64,000 nt of DNA from Streptomyces toxytricini (GTDB lineage Bacteria > Actinomycetota > Actinomycetes > Streptomycetales > Streptomycetaceae): positions 154,644 through 218,643 of the forward strand of contig NZ_BMTY01000001.1 in the NCBI RefSeq assembly GCF_014649915.1. The letters are read 5' to 3'. Of the stretch, positions 17,164 through 25,319 are shown piece after piece. Both the position numbers and the translations under genes were made by a program. Position 1 is the first letter of the stretch. Every line of letters begins with the position of its first letter. The notes beneath the pieces are model-generated. The model ran no database searches. It saw nothing but the letters and a program-made list of their open reading frames with translations, and had not been told where the DNA came from.

Positions 17164-19545
17164 TCAGGCCGTTTTGATCTTGTCGGGGGTGAGCATCGCA
17201 TCCGACATGTCCACGAACTTCCAGCCCTCGGCGGCCATCCGCGCCGCGCTGTCGACGCGGACCCGGCCCATGTAGGCGCAGTAGCCGGCCTCACCGAGGA
17301 TGACCTTGTCCCCCTGGACGCCGAGCACCACGAGGGTGTGGCCGACGGAAGTGGATCCCGGCCCGGACCCGACCGAGTAGGGGACGGGGGTCGACTGCAT
17401 CGTCTTGCCGGTCTCCCTCGCGATCGTGTAGGCCGTCTCCTTGCCATCGCCGACCGGGTAGGCCTGGAACGTCGTGTATTTGTTCACGAAGTAGGTGGAG
17501 AAGCTCACACAGTTCATCGCGTGGTTGTCGCCGCAGGAACCGGGGCCGCCGCCCGGACCGTACCGGTCGTCGAGGAACTTGTCGCCCTCCTTGTTGAAGA
17601 GGTCGACGAGGGCCTGGGCCTCCTCTTGCGTCATCCCGCCGTCCTTCGGCGAGATGGAACCGCCGGCCGTGGAGGCGCAGTTTCCCAGGATCGTGTTGAT
17701 CGCGTTCGATATGTTGTCGATGATCCCGCCGACGATGTCCTCGACGCCACCGACGATCGAGCCGTCGACCGACCAGCCGCTCATCTTGCCGAACCACATC
17801 TCGGCGTTGTCGCCTCGTACAGCGAGCCCGGCCGCGCCGTCGGCGGAGCGCTCCCAGTTCTCGTGGAAGTGCAGCGCCGCCGCACGCGGCGAGCCCTGCG
17901 ACTTCCTGAGCATGTCCTTGAAGACCGCAACGTCGCCCGGGTTGTCACCATCGACCATGAACGCCAACTGGGCCTTGATCGTGAACCAGTCGACGCCCTT
18001 GCGCTGCGCGTACTGGCGCAGCAGCGTGTTGCGGCCGAACGTCCACTGCCCAAGGCCGATACCGTTGTTCGTGTTCTGCGCGGCGTCGGCCTTCGCGGCG
18101 GTCATGGCATACGTCCCCGTCGGAAAGTTCTGCACACTCGTCGGGTCGATACCGGACTCCTGTGACCAGTTCCCGAGGATGCCCGCGATGTTCTCCTTCG
18201 GCATCCCCCACGTGCTGAGTACCGAGTAGATCTCCTTGGCGTTCTTCTCCACGTTCGCCGGGACTGTGGCACCGGAACCGGTGCCGACGTTGTCCGCGTT
18301 GACGACGCACGCCGCCCTGTTCGCGTTGATGCTGCCCTCGGTCAACGCCGTCGAGTTGAGGACACCGGTCAGGGCCGTGCCCAGCAGGGCCACGGTGGCG
18401 GTCATCGCGACCGCACCCGACAGCGTTGCCGCTACAGGGGCCATCGTCGCAGTGACGGTGATGCCCAGGACCGCGCCGGCCCCCTTGGCCAGGAAGCCGC
18501 CGATCGCAATGAAGGGTGCGGCGATCGCATGGCCAACCGCCTTGAGGATGTTGACGAAGAGGGTCCACAGCAGCTTCCCGGCGTTGACGGCCATCGCCAT
18601 GGCTGCGAAGAACATGGACTTGAGCCAGTTCAGTAAGGCCATGGCCATGACCAGGCCCATGGCCGGCGGAGCAGCAGACGCACCACCGCCGATGGCGACG
18701 CCCTTGGCCGCCTTCGCGCCCAGGCCCTCGTCTTCCTTCGTCGCACCGCGCTCGTAGCCCGTTCCGCCGACACCCAGCTTGCGCTGGTCGGCCGGCTTGG
18801 CGTCCGGGCTGCCGCCGGTGGCCTTGGACACGCCTTTGACCGTGTCCTGGGCACCCTCAACAGCGAGGTTCTTCGCTGCGCCAACGGCGGCTCCCGGGAG
18901 CCCGCCGGCCTGTGCGCCGGCCACGGCACCGGAGACAGCAGCTCCCGCGTAACGCCCGACGTTACGACGGGTCGCGTTGCTACCGTCGCCTTCGATCGCT
19001 TTCTGGGTCGCGCCTCCGGCCAGGTTCCCGGCGACGCCGTTCATACCCTGCTTGATCGTCGCCCCGGCGTTCGCGGCCCCGGCTGTCTTGCCTGCGTTGT
19101 CCGCACTGTCCGGTACCTTCGACCCGGCTTCCGCCATCTCCGGTCGCGCGGGGTTCGCCGTGCCGGAGGGGTCAGAAGGACCGGAAGGACGAGAAGGACC
19201 GGAAGGAACGGGAGGGCCGGAAGGAACGGGAGGGCCGGGAGGGCCGGGAGGGCCGGAAGGACGGGAAGGACGGGAAGCACGTGGTGAAGGACGGGAAGGG
19301 CCGGAAGGATCAGCTTCCCGCCCCGGGAGCTGCTTGGGCACGGCGGTCTTGCCCTCAGGAGGCTTCTCGATGGCCTCCTTTCGGGTGGGCGCCGCCTTCA
19401 TCCTGCTGTGCCGGCGCAGGGGCGCCGCCGAATCGAGGCTCTTGGTCCCGCGACCCTGCCGGGGCATCCCCTGACTCGCCGACGCGTCCGGCTGGTCCTT
19501 CGTCGTCCCCGTCTCGGAGCTCCGATTCGGCTGGTCGGCGGCCAT
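17164..19545 (-). CDS. Channel-associated cell-wall hydrolase: membrane region, lysozyme-like and CHAP domains
   Basis: This 793-residue protein would open peptidoglycan for the conjugation channel, like VirB1/CwlT-type proteins. In order it has a cytoplasmic N-terminus with a collagen-like Pro-Ser-Gly-rich tract (about 75-150), an Ala/Gly-rich linker, several hydrophobic segments (about 298-392), a phage-type lysozyme domain (about 433-585) with the Glu-containing motif GNWSQESGIDP, and a C-terminal CHAP amidase domain (about 640-793) with a candidate catalytic Cys in HAMNCVSFS and His in SVGHTLVV. The ATG at 19545 has an AAAGGA site. Multiple membrane passes joined to hydrolase domains also suggest a VirB6-like contribution, which is inferred. 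Confidence 0.8.
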   Translation of the reverse strand: MAADQPNRSSETGTTKDQPDASASQGMPRQGRGTKSLDSAAPLRRHSRMKAAPTRKEAIEKPPEGKTAVPKQLPGREADPSGPSRPSPRASRPSRPSGPPGPPGPPVPSGPPVPSGPSRPSGPSDPSGTANPARPEMAEAGSKVPDSADNAGKTAGAANAGATIKQGMNGVAGNLAGGATQKAIEGDGSNATRRNVGRYAGAAVSGAVAGAQAGGLPGAAVGAAKNLAVEGAQDTVKGVSKATGGSPDAKPADQRKLGVGGTGYERGATKEDEGLGAKAAKGVAIGGGASAAPPAMGLVMAMALLNWLKSMFFAAMAMAVNAGKLLWTLFVNILKAVGHAIAAPFIAIGGFLAKGAGAVLGITVTATMAPVAATLSGAVAMTATVALLGTALTGVLNSTALTEGSINANRAACVVNADNVGTGSGATVPANVEKNAKEIYSVLSTWGMPKENIAGILGNWSQESGIDPTSVQNFPTGTYAMTAAKADAAQNTNNGIGLGQWTFGRNTLLRQYAQRKGVDWFTIKAQLAFMVDGDNPGDVAVFKDMLRKSQGSPRAAALHFHENWERSADGAAGLAVRGDNAEMWFGKMSGWSVDGSIVGGVEDIVGGIIDNISNAINTILGNCASTAGGSISPKDGGMTQEEAQALVDLFNKEGDKFLDDRYGPGGGPGSCGDNHAMNCVSFSTYFVNKYTTFQAYPVGDGKETAYTIARETGKTMQSTPVPYSVGSGPGSTSVGHTLVVLGVQGDKVILGEAGYCAYMGRVRVDSAARMAAEGWKFVDMSDAMLTPDKIKTA

Positions 19546-19602
19546 GCTGGGTTCCTTTCCGGCTCAATCCAGGTAGCAGGATCCGACACTTCTTCGCCGC
19601 AC

Positions 19603-20907
19603 TCACTGGAGCGTGGTGAGGAAGTCTTTGTCGTCGCGAACGGTGCTGTTGGACTGCACGTCCCGCAGACTCACGTCCAGTCGGAGCAGTTCGAGTGAGA
19701 GGTCCGACTGGTACTTGGACTTGTTCACTGCGTAGGTTTGATACGCATGTGAAAGGTTGTTCATGATGTTCATGAGCGGGCGCATCGTCACGTCAGAGGA
19801 CTGGTAGTCCTTGGTGAGGCTGGTGCCATCCGAGAGAATCCACTGCATGTCCGAGATCTGCTGAATCGTCGGATCCGACCCCTCGTCACGCTTCTTGGTG
19901 AACAACTGGGCGTAGCTCTGTCCGGCCGGCACCAGGGCGTCCAGGTAGCCGTCGTAGACGTTGCCTGTTCGCCAGTTGAGGTCGAAGCCGCCGGGGGCGA
20001 CGTGCCTGGTCTGCAGCGCCAGCGTCGAGACACCGTCCTTCGCCTCGGCTGCGGAGATCCCCGTGATCTTGTCGGTGGCGATCGAGGCCGGAACGGTCGG
20101 CGGACGCAGGAACAAGCCGTCGATCTTCGTCGTCTGCAGGTCGGACGTATAAGACCGAATCTGCGTCAGATTCGCGCGCATCTCGACGAGCTTCTGGTCC
20201 AGGGCCTTTCTGGCCTCGTTCTCCTTCTTCTTGAGTGCGACCCAGTAGTAGGCCTGCGCGGGATCGAAGGTCGGAGCGTCGAGCGCCGCGATCTTCTGGA
20301 CCCCGGACGCACCGGGGTTGAAGAAGACCCGCCATTGGTCGTACTTGGTGAAAGTCTCGTCACCGGCCAGCTTGCCGCTGCTCTGCTTCGGCTGGGCTCC
20401 GGGCGCGGTGAGTTCGGCATTCGCACGGACCGTCAGGTTCAACACCTGGCGGTCGAAGGGCCGGTCGGCGTTCAGGAGGACCCCGATGTAGCCGGTCGAG
20501 CCGAAGGCGTAGAGGGATCCCTTGATCCCTCTGGTGCTGACCGGCTCGCTGTTGAGTGAGGTGTCCGACCCGAGCAGGAACGCCCTGTAGTCCGCGGCGT
20601 TGTACGAGATCTGAGCGGTCGGGTCGAAGTGCATCATCACGAGCGCCTTGTTGCCGCGCTCGTTGGTGTAGACCCCGTCCACGGTGCCGCCGAGATTCGT
20701 CTTCGACGTCTTGAAGTCGCTGGTGTACAGCGCCGTCTGTGACAGCGAGTCACGTCCCGCCTGGTATGCAGAGATCCCTGATGCGCTGATCGCGATCGCA
20801 CCCGTGACCGCGAAGATGCCGAAGAACACCCCAAAACGCTCGATCGCGTGGTGCGAGTCAAGCTTGAACTTCCTGCTGAAGCCCAGTGCCTTGTTCCTGA
20901 TCCCCAT
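19603..20907 (-). CDS. Single-pass conjugation protein, large extracytoplasmic domain
   Basis: This 434-residue protein has a basic N-terminus, one membrane helix (about 20-47, GVFFGIFAVTGAIAISASGI) and a ~380-residue extracytoplasmic domain. That domain includes a helical coil around KKKENEARKALDQKLVEMRA. I do not recognise the family. The gene follows the pilin-like gene after a strong hairpin and precedes the cell-wall hydrolase by about 57 bases, so it is probably a structural component of the channel or surface appendage. There are no enzymatic motifs. Confidence 0.7.
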   Translation of the reverse strand: MGIRNKALGFSRKFKLDSHHAIERFGVFFGIFAVTGAIAISASGISAYQAGRDSLSQTALYTSDFKTSKTNLGGTVDGVYTNERGNKALVMMHFDPTAQISYNAADYRAFLLGSDTSLNSEPVSTRGIKGSLYAFGSTGYIGVLLNADRPFDRQVLNLTVRANAELTAPGAQPKQSSGKLAGDETFTKYDQWRVFFNPGASGVQKIAALDAPTFDPAQAYYWVALKKKENEARKALDQKLVEMRANLTQIRSYTSDLQTTKIDGLFLRPPTVPASIATDKITGISAAEAKDGVSTLALQTRHVAPGGFDLNWRTGNVYDGYLDALVPAGQSYAQLFTKKRDEGSDPTIQQISDMQWILSDGTSLTKDYQSSDVTMRPLMNIMNNLSHAYQTYAVNKSKYQSDLSLELLRLDVSLRDVQSNSTVRDDKDFLTTLQ

Positions 20908-20953
20908 CTTCTGCTCTCTTTCGCGCCTGCACCGTGCTGCGAGCCCGGGTACG

Positions 20954-21000
20954 GCGAACCGGGTCGGAAGAGGCCTCGCGCCTCAACCGACCCGGTTCGC
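20954..21000. terminator. Strong hairpin directly after the pilin-like gene
   Basis: A perfect 14-pair stem (GCGAACCGGGTCGG at 20954-20967 with 20987-21000) and a 19-base loop sits 46 bases after the pilin-like stop. Partial termination or 3'-end protection here would give more pilin than downstream proteins. Confidence 0.65.
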
Positions 21001-21045
21001 TCGATGGCTCTGTCACCGTCCGTGTGCGCAGTCCGTGACGGCCCC

Positions 21046-21438
21046 TTACTTGGAAGGGCCGCTCAGGAATCCGGTGACCTGGTCGAAGGTCCGCGCGATC
21101 ACCGTGCCGCCGCCGAGATCCGTAATGGTCTGCTGGCCGCCGGAGCCGATCGTCGAGATCAGCGTCCAGCCGCCGGTGCTCAGAGCTCCGCCGACGAGAA
21201 CGAGGAGCGCGATCGTGCCCCAGCCCTGCTGTTGGCCGGCGGACTGCGGGTTGGCCATCAGCTTCTTGATCAGGAGCACGCCGCCCCAGACCAGGCCGAC
21301 AACGCCGAGCAGCATGAGTACAGAACCTCCCCAGAGCTGGACCTGGGACTTGGCGTTCTGCAGGAAGCTGGTCAGGTCCCAGGCGGCGCTCGGCAGGGGT
21401 GCCTGCATGAGGACGGCTGCCCCGTCGGTCTTCGGCAT
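21046..21438 (-). CDS. Pilin-like two-helix membrane protein (VirB2-like layout)
   Basis: This 130-residue protein has a short N-terminus, two hydrophobic helices (about 36-58 and 73-97) joined by a short Gln-rich turn, and a Gly-rich tail. This is the layout of VirB2/TrbC-type pilin subunits and their Gram-positive counterparts. It is the first gene of the left-running cluster, has a good AGGAAAG ribosome-binding site, and is followed by a hairpin, all consistent with a subunit made in excess. No sequence signature proves the family, so the assignment rests on topology and position. Confidence 0.6.
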   Translation of the reverse strand: MPKTDGAAVLMQAPLPSAAWDLTSFLQNAKSQVQLWGGSVLMLLGVVGLVWGGVLLIKKLMANPQSAGQQQGWGTIALLVLVGGALSTGGWTLISTIGSGGQQTITDLGGGTVIARTFDQVTGFLSGPSK

Positions 21439-21506
21439 ACTTCTTTCCTCTCGCCTTTCGATTCATTCAGTGGTGTGACATCGAGTCGCAGGGCAACAAG
21501 CGCTGA

Positions 21507-21526
21507 CTACCTACCGTGGCAGGTAG
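21507..21526. promoter_or_regulatory. Hairpin in the leader of the pilin operon
   Basis: CTACCT and AGGTAG (six pairs, eight-base loop) form a small hairpin in the predicted 5' leader. It overlaps the stop codon of a possible 15-residue leader peptide at 21511-21558. Confidence 0.3.
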
Positions 21527-21558
21527 CGACAAGGACTGAGTAGGCCGCTGGCATCCAT
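21511..21558 (-). CDS. Possible 15-residue leader peptide before the pilin gene
   Basis: A short frame, MDASGLLSPCRYLPR, is preceded by AGAGGAG, only three bases from the ATG, and ends inside the hairpin at 21507-21526. It is in the leader of the pilin-like operon. Such an arrangement could serve attenuation, but a short frame like this can also arise by chance. Confidence 0.2.
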   Translation of the reverse strand: MDASGLLSPCRYLPR

Positions 21559-21576
21559 CGACTCCTCTTGCTGGCT

Positions 21577-21604
21577 CGTATACGTGTGCATCCTGAGTAG
21601 TTAA
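21577..21604 (-). promoter_or_regulatory. Candidate promoter of the conjugation operon
   Basis: On the minus strand TTAACT (21604-21599) and TATACG (21582-21577) are 16 bases apart. Transcription would start near 21570 and give a leader of about 130 bases before the pilin-like start codon. This is an AT-richer patch than its surroundings. Confidence 0.4.
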
Positions 21605-21857
21605 CTTACACCATTCGAATCGTCGATCGTAAGGGTGCGCTAGATGTATCGATAGACAGTCGAAAGAGCCTCGGAGACGAGGCGAATCGACGTGGCGGTG
21701 CGGGGGCGTGGAGGTGGCGCGCGGCCGTTGACGTGCAGCGGGAGGCTGTGGAATCCGCAGTTCGGGATGTGTAAGGTGCTGCTCCAGCAGTGCCGCGACG
21801 TCGGCCTGCTCGATTCAGAGGTGGGGCGCCCCCGCCCGCCCCCCGTCGATCGCGATC

Positions 21858-21875
21858 TTGACCAGGAAGTGTCAA
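21858..21875. promoter_or_regulatory. Inverted repeat TTGAC-N8-GTCAA before the regulator gene
   Basis: Five-base perfect arms separated by eight bases end six bases before the ATG of the XRE-type gene. This position would suit self-repression. The arms are short, so chance occurrence is possible. Confidence 0.3.
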
Positions 21876-21881
21876 ACCGCC

Positions 21882-22397
21882 ATGAACCCACTGCCCGGTG
21901 ACCTTTTCGCCCGTCGGCTTCGTCAAGAGCGCGAACGCCTCGGCATCAGCCAGGCAGAGCTGGCGCGCCGTATGGCAGCACTGCTCGGCGCGAACGTCGA
22001 CGCCACTGCCATCACGCGCATCGAGCAGCAGACCCGTGCGGTCAGGCTCGATGAGGCGGTCACCGCTGCCGAGGCTCTCGGGGTTCCGCTGATCACACTG
22101 GTCAGCGACAACTACGCCCGGGATAACGAGGCTGAGATCCAGAAACAGCTCGCCGAGCTCGCCATCGCCGAGCAGGAGCGAGAGAGGCTGCTGCAGAAGA
22201 TCCACCGGATCACCCGGACCATCCGGCAACTCTCCGCCGAGCGGGAGGCCTTCGTCTCCCACGCGCTGAGCGTCAACCCTGAAACCGCCGGCGACCACGA
22301 GCTCGACCCGGAGACCCAGGCCGCTCTCGATGCCCGGATGCGTGACGTCCGCAACAAGCCGGCCGGAGAAGGCCCAGGCCCAGGCCCAAGTGCATGA
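21882..22397 (+). CDS. XRE-family HTH regulator with C-terminal coiled coil
   Basis: This 171-residue protein begins with a helix-turn-helix of the Cro/CI (XRE) type: RRLRQERERLGISQAELARR, then a recognition segment ATAITRIEQQTRAVRLDEA and the usual closing helix. It is followed by a coiled coil (EIQKQLAELAIAEQERERLL onward) that could dimerise it. I start it at the ATG at 21882; a TTG at 21858 would add eight residues. It is divergent from the conjugation operon and the only DNA-binding regulator seen in the element, so it is the best candidate for the protein binding the TCGA-type motifs. That link is inferred. Confidence 0.8.
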   Translation: MNPLPGDLFARRLRQERERLGISQAELARRMAALLGANVDATAITRIEQQTRAVRLDEAVTAAEALGVPLITLVSDNYARDNEAEIQKQLAELAIAEQERERLLQKIHRITRTIRQLSAEREAFVSHALSVNPETAGDHELDPETQAALDARMRDVRNKPAGEGPGPGPSA

Positions 22398-23457
22398 CGC
22401 TGTGCGGGCGGCCCGGTTGCACTTCCGGTCGCAGATGTTCACCGTCCCGGTTTCCGTCACCGGCCGGCCTGCATGATCTCCTCGGTGCTCGCGTCGTTCC
22501 GCCGTATCCGGGTGACATGACCAGCCCGGTCGTGTGGATCCGTGCGTCGAGGGGCACATCGTCCTGGTCGGCCTTCGGTCGGCCACGGGCCCGTGCATCC
22601 GTCGGCGGATGTAGCTCCAGGCCGTGCGGCTGCACGGCCGCAGTGTCCCAAATCACCAGGACAGTCGGACAGTTCGGAATAGGATCGCAGGCATGGGATT
22701 TGACTGGGAAAACATACTCGGCACAAGCGGGAACGGTCTCGACGAGGCATACGACAGGGCGGTCTCCTCGGTCGTCTACGGCGAGACCTCGGAGGACGAC
22801 CACCCGCCACTCCCGATCGGCGAAGAGTTCGACAACACGGATGGCCTGCGCTGACCTGAGGGCGCACGCAGAGACTGCCCGATGAGCCGGGGTTGCTTGT
22901 GGGGCTGGGTCCGCTCTGGCGGGCAATGGGGATCAGAGGCTTCTGCCCCGTAATGCACCGGTGGTCAAGCGTGCCATCGGGAACCTCGCCTCGCGGTGTC
23001 CGGATGGGCGCGGCACGGGTGGCGAGAAGTCGCGCTCGGACGGCCCGGCGTCCGTCGCCGGCTTCTTCAGCGGGAGCTGAGCCGGCCGGGGAATCGCGGG
23101 TCAGGCCGGCACAGCGGAAGTGACTTCGGCTTTCCGTTCGGCTGCAGACACAACTGCTCCTCGCGGCCCTCGGCGCGTACTGAAGTGGCATCGTGCATCC
23201 GGCCTGGGCACCTCGCCGGCCGACCGGCCTGCCGATCGTGGAGGGCGAGACTCCGAACAGGACGCGCGGGGGCGGCCGGCGGAGCCTGAGCCCCCGCCGA
23301 CGCCAGTGGTGCGCCCAGCCGGCCCGTCGCCGCCCGCCGCGCCTTCCAGGCCGCCGGGCATGACCCCGGAGGTAATCGCCACCCCGGTCGTGCGCTGACA
23401 GGATCGGACGGACGGCCCGCACCGGCCGATCGACGGGACCGACCAGGGGAGCAGCCC
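22398..23457. other. Sparse junction between the element and chromosomal genes
   Basis: About 1 kb contains only one short plausible gene (22693-22854). No tRNA, integrase or long direct repeat was recognised here. Base composition shifts toward higher GC across the stretch, so an element boundary probably lies within or close to it. Confidence 0.35.
22693..22854 (+). CDS. Small acidic hypothetical protein
   Basis: This 53-residue protein begins MGFDWENILGTSGNGLDEAY and ends with Asp/Glu-rich sequence. AGGATC lies upstream of the ATG. The pattern of Phe-Asp-Trp, Gly-rich turn and Tyr-Asp looks like a genuine conserved small protein and not random GC-rich frame, but I cannot name the family. 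It stands alone in the junction region and could belong to the element or to a remnant beside it. Confidence 0.4.
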   Translation: MGFDWENILGTSGNGLDEAYDRAVSSVVYGETSEDDHPPLPIGEEFDNTDGLR

Positions 23458-23802
23458 ATGACCGCGTACGCCATCGCCCACCTCCGCCCCGAGACGATGC
23501 ACGAGGACGTCCTCACCTACATCGAGGCCATCCAGTCGACGATGGACCCCTTCCACGGCCGATTCCTGGTGCACGGCAAGCAGGTCGAGGTTCTGGAGGG
23601 TCCCTTCCCCGGGACCGTCGTCGTCATCGGTTTCCCCGACATCGAGCGGGCCCGCGCCTGGTACGCCTCCGACGCCTACCAGTCGATCCTCCCGCTGCGG
23701 ACGCGGCACATGGCCGGCGAAGCCGTCCTCGTCGAGGGAGTCCCCGCCGACTACGACGCCGCGGAGACCGCCGCGGCCCTGCGCGCCGAAGCCGGCCTCT
23801 GA
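23458..23802 (+). CDS. DUF1330 family protein
   Basis: This 114-residue protein is a dimeric alpha/beta-barrel (ferredoxin-like) protein of the DUF1330 type, recognisable by the pattern GRFLVHGKQVEVLEGPFPG, then VVVIGFPDIERARAWYASDAY and a Tyr-Gln-...-Arg ending. The length is typical for the family. Its biochemical role is unknown. AGGGGAG lies seven bases before the ATG. It seems to be a single-gene unit. Confidence 0.85.
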   Translation: MTAYAIAHLRPETMHEDVLTYIEAIQSTMDPFHGRFLVHGKQVEVLEGPFPGTVVVIGFPDIERARAWYASDAYQSILPLRTRHMAGEAVLVEGVPADYDAAETAAALRAEAGL

Positions 23803-23956
23803 CGGGCCGTCCGCCTCTGCCGGGCCGTGCCGCCGCCGCGTCGCAGACCCCGGTCCGGGCTCCGCCTTGCCGCAGCTGCCGTGCCGGCCGGTGCCCGCGC
23901 TTCCGGGCGTTGGCGGTTTTCGCGGGTACACGGGCCGCAAGGAAAGGACGGCCGGC

Positions 23957-24808
23957 ATGGATGAGTTGCGGATCGGGACGTGTTCGTGGACGGACAAGGC
24001 GTTGGTGGCCGGCGGGTGGTACCCGCCCGGGCGGCGTGACGCGGAGGGGAGGCTGCGGCACTACGCCGAACACTTCTCCGTCGTGGAGGTCGACGCCGGG
24101 TACTACGCCCTTCCCAGCGTGCGCAACAGTGTGCTGTGGAGCGAACGGACGCCGCCGGGCTTCCGTTTCGACGTCAAGGCGTTCTCCCTCCTCACCGGCC
24201 ACCCGACCCGCAAGACCGCCCTTCCCGGCGACCTGCGCGACCACGACCTCCGGGACCCGGAGCTGATCGACGAGGTCTGGCACCGTTTCGGCGCGGCTCT
24301 GCGGCCCCTGCGCGAATCCGGCCGGCTGGGCGCCGTACTGTTCCAGTTCCCGCCGTGGTTCGGTCCGGGCCCGCGGGCGGAGGCCGTGCTCCACGCCACC
24401 GGGAAGCGGGCGTACGAGTGGCCGGTGGCGGTGGAGTTCCGCCATCCCGACTGGTGGCGCGAGGACCGGCGCGAGCGCACCGCCGCCCTGTTGCGGGACC
24501 TTGACGCGACCGCGGTGGCCGTGGACACGGTCCAGGGGCTGTCCACCTCGATGCCCGCAGTCACCCCCGTCACGTCCTCGAAGCTCGCCGTGGTCCGCTT
24601 CCACGGCCGCAGCGCCGCCTGGGGGACCGGAAGCAAGGAGGACCGCTTCCGCCACATGTATACGCGGGAGGAACTGGCCGGCTGGCTGCCGCGCCTGCGC
24701 CTTCTTGCCGACCAGGCCGAGGAAGTGCACGTCCTGTTCAACAACTGCTGCGGCGACGCCGCCGTACGCTCCGCCGAGACCCTGCGCGGTCTGCTGGAAC
24801 GCACCTGA
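23957..24808 (+). CDS. DUF72 family protein
   Basis: This 283-residue protein matches the DUF72 (YecE-like) TIM-barrel family. It starts with LRIGTCSWTDKALVAGGWYP, has the FRFDVKAFSLLTGHPTR segment, VAVEFRHPDWW, VRFHGR and the C-terminal VHVLFNNC. The family is widespread and has no firmly established reaction. AGGAAAGGA precedes the ATG. It appears to be transcribed alone, about 150 bases after the DUF1330 gene. Confidence 0.85.
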   Translation: MDELRIGTCSWTDKALVAGGWYPPGRRDAEGRLRHYAEHFSVVEVDAGYYALPSVRNSVLWSERTPPGFRFDVKAFSLLTGHPTRKTALPGDLRDHDLRDPELIDEVWHRFGAALRPLRESGRLGAVLFQFPPWFGPGPRAEAVLHATGKRAYEWPVAVEFRHPDWWREDRRERTAALLRDLDATAVAVDTVQGLSTSMPAVTPVTSSKLAVVRFHGRSAAWGTGSKEDRFRHMYTREELAGWLPRLRLLADQAEEVHVLFNNCCGDAAVRSAETLRGLLERT

Positions 24809-25000
24809 AGGGATTCGGGTGGCCTGTGGCCGACTGCCGGGGGTCACGCCGCCAGTCCGACGCTCGAACCGCCGTGGGGCTCGGCAGACGAAATCGTCAT
24901 CAGTTCGATTCCGGGCGCCGGCCGGGCCCCGGGTCGCACCCTCCGAGGACACCGCGGCCGCCCACTTCGCCCGAACCCCTCCGCTGACCGCCTCCGTGCG

Positions 25001-25186
25001 TCAGCAGGGGCCCTTGTCCTGACCCGTGCCGCACACCGGCCCGGAGTCCGCAAGGATCAGGACCAGGAAGAGCACCCAGGCCACCAGGAACACCGCAATA
25101 CCGGCGTGCCACAGCATCTCCGCATTGTCGTTTGCCCCTCTGGGGACCTGGCCGCCGTTGTCCTCCTCTTCACCGCTCTCGTTCAC
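25001..25186 (-). CDS. Small single-pass membrane protein
   Basis: This 61-residue protein starts at a GTG with GGAGG four bases upstream. It has an acidic N-terminus (VNESGEEEDNGGQ), one hydrophobic helix (about 27-46) and a short tail with two cysteines. The function is unknown. Its charge pattern suggests that the acidic part is outside the helix on one side and that it may be an accessory membrane protein. Confidence 0.55.
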   Translation of the reverse strand: MNESGEEEDNGGQVPRGANDNAEMLWHAGIAVFLVAWVLFLVLILADSGPVCGTGQDKGPC

Positions 25187-25319
25187 AACCCCTCCTTTGT
25201 CCGAGTACGCCGGGGAGGTACCCGCGCCGCACCGCCCGCAAGCGGCCCGTGGCCGAGGCGGTACCGCCCCGTGTCCTGCGGGAGGCACCGTGCTCCGCGG
25301 GGGGAGGGGCGGGGCGCAG

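Larger units (their letters stand above)
21439..21881. other. Intergenic control region between conjugation operon and XRE regulator
   Basis: This ~440-base divergent region is the longest non-coding stretch inside the element. It holds the candidate promoter and leader of the left-running operon, the palindromes ATTCGAAT (21613-21620) and TATCGATA (21647-21654), a copy of the AGTCGAAA motif (21658-21665), a CTTAC/GTAAG pair spanning about 21605-21633, and an inverted repeat next to the regulator start. It could also hold an origin of transfer, but no nick-site consensus was recognised. Confidence 0.4.

Noticed and set aside
19150-19330. Repetitive GGAAGGA/GGGAGG tract as a possible mini-satellite
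   Set aside because: It encodes the Pro-Ser-Gly-rich segment of the lysozyme/CHAP protein, so the repeat is explained by the protein sequence.
22457-22700. Possible remnant of a tyrosine recombinase on the minus strand (DASTEEIMQAGR, VPLDARI)
   Set aside because: The similarity is only a few residues in different frames, and spacing between the pieces does not fit an integrase. A translated homology search of this stretch would decide.
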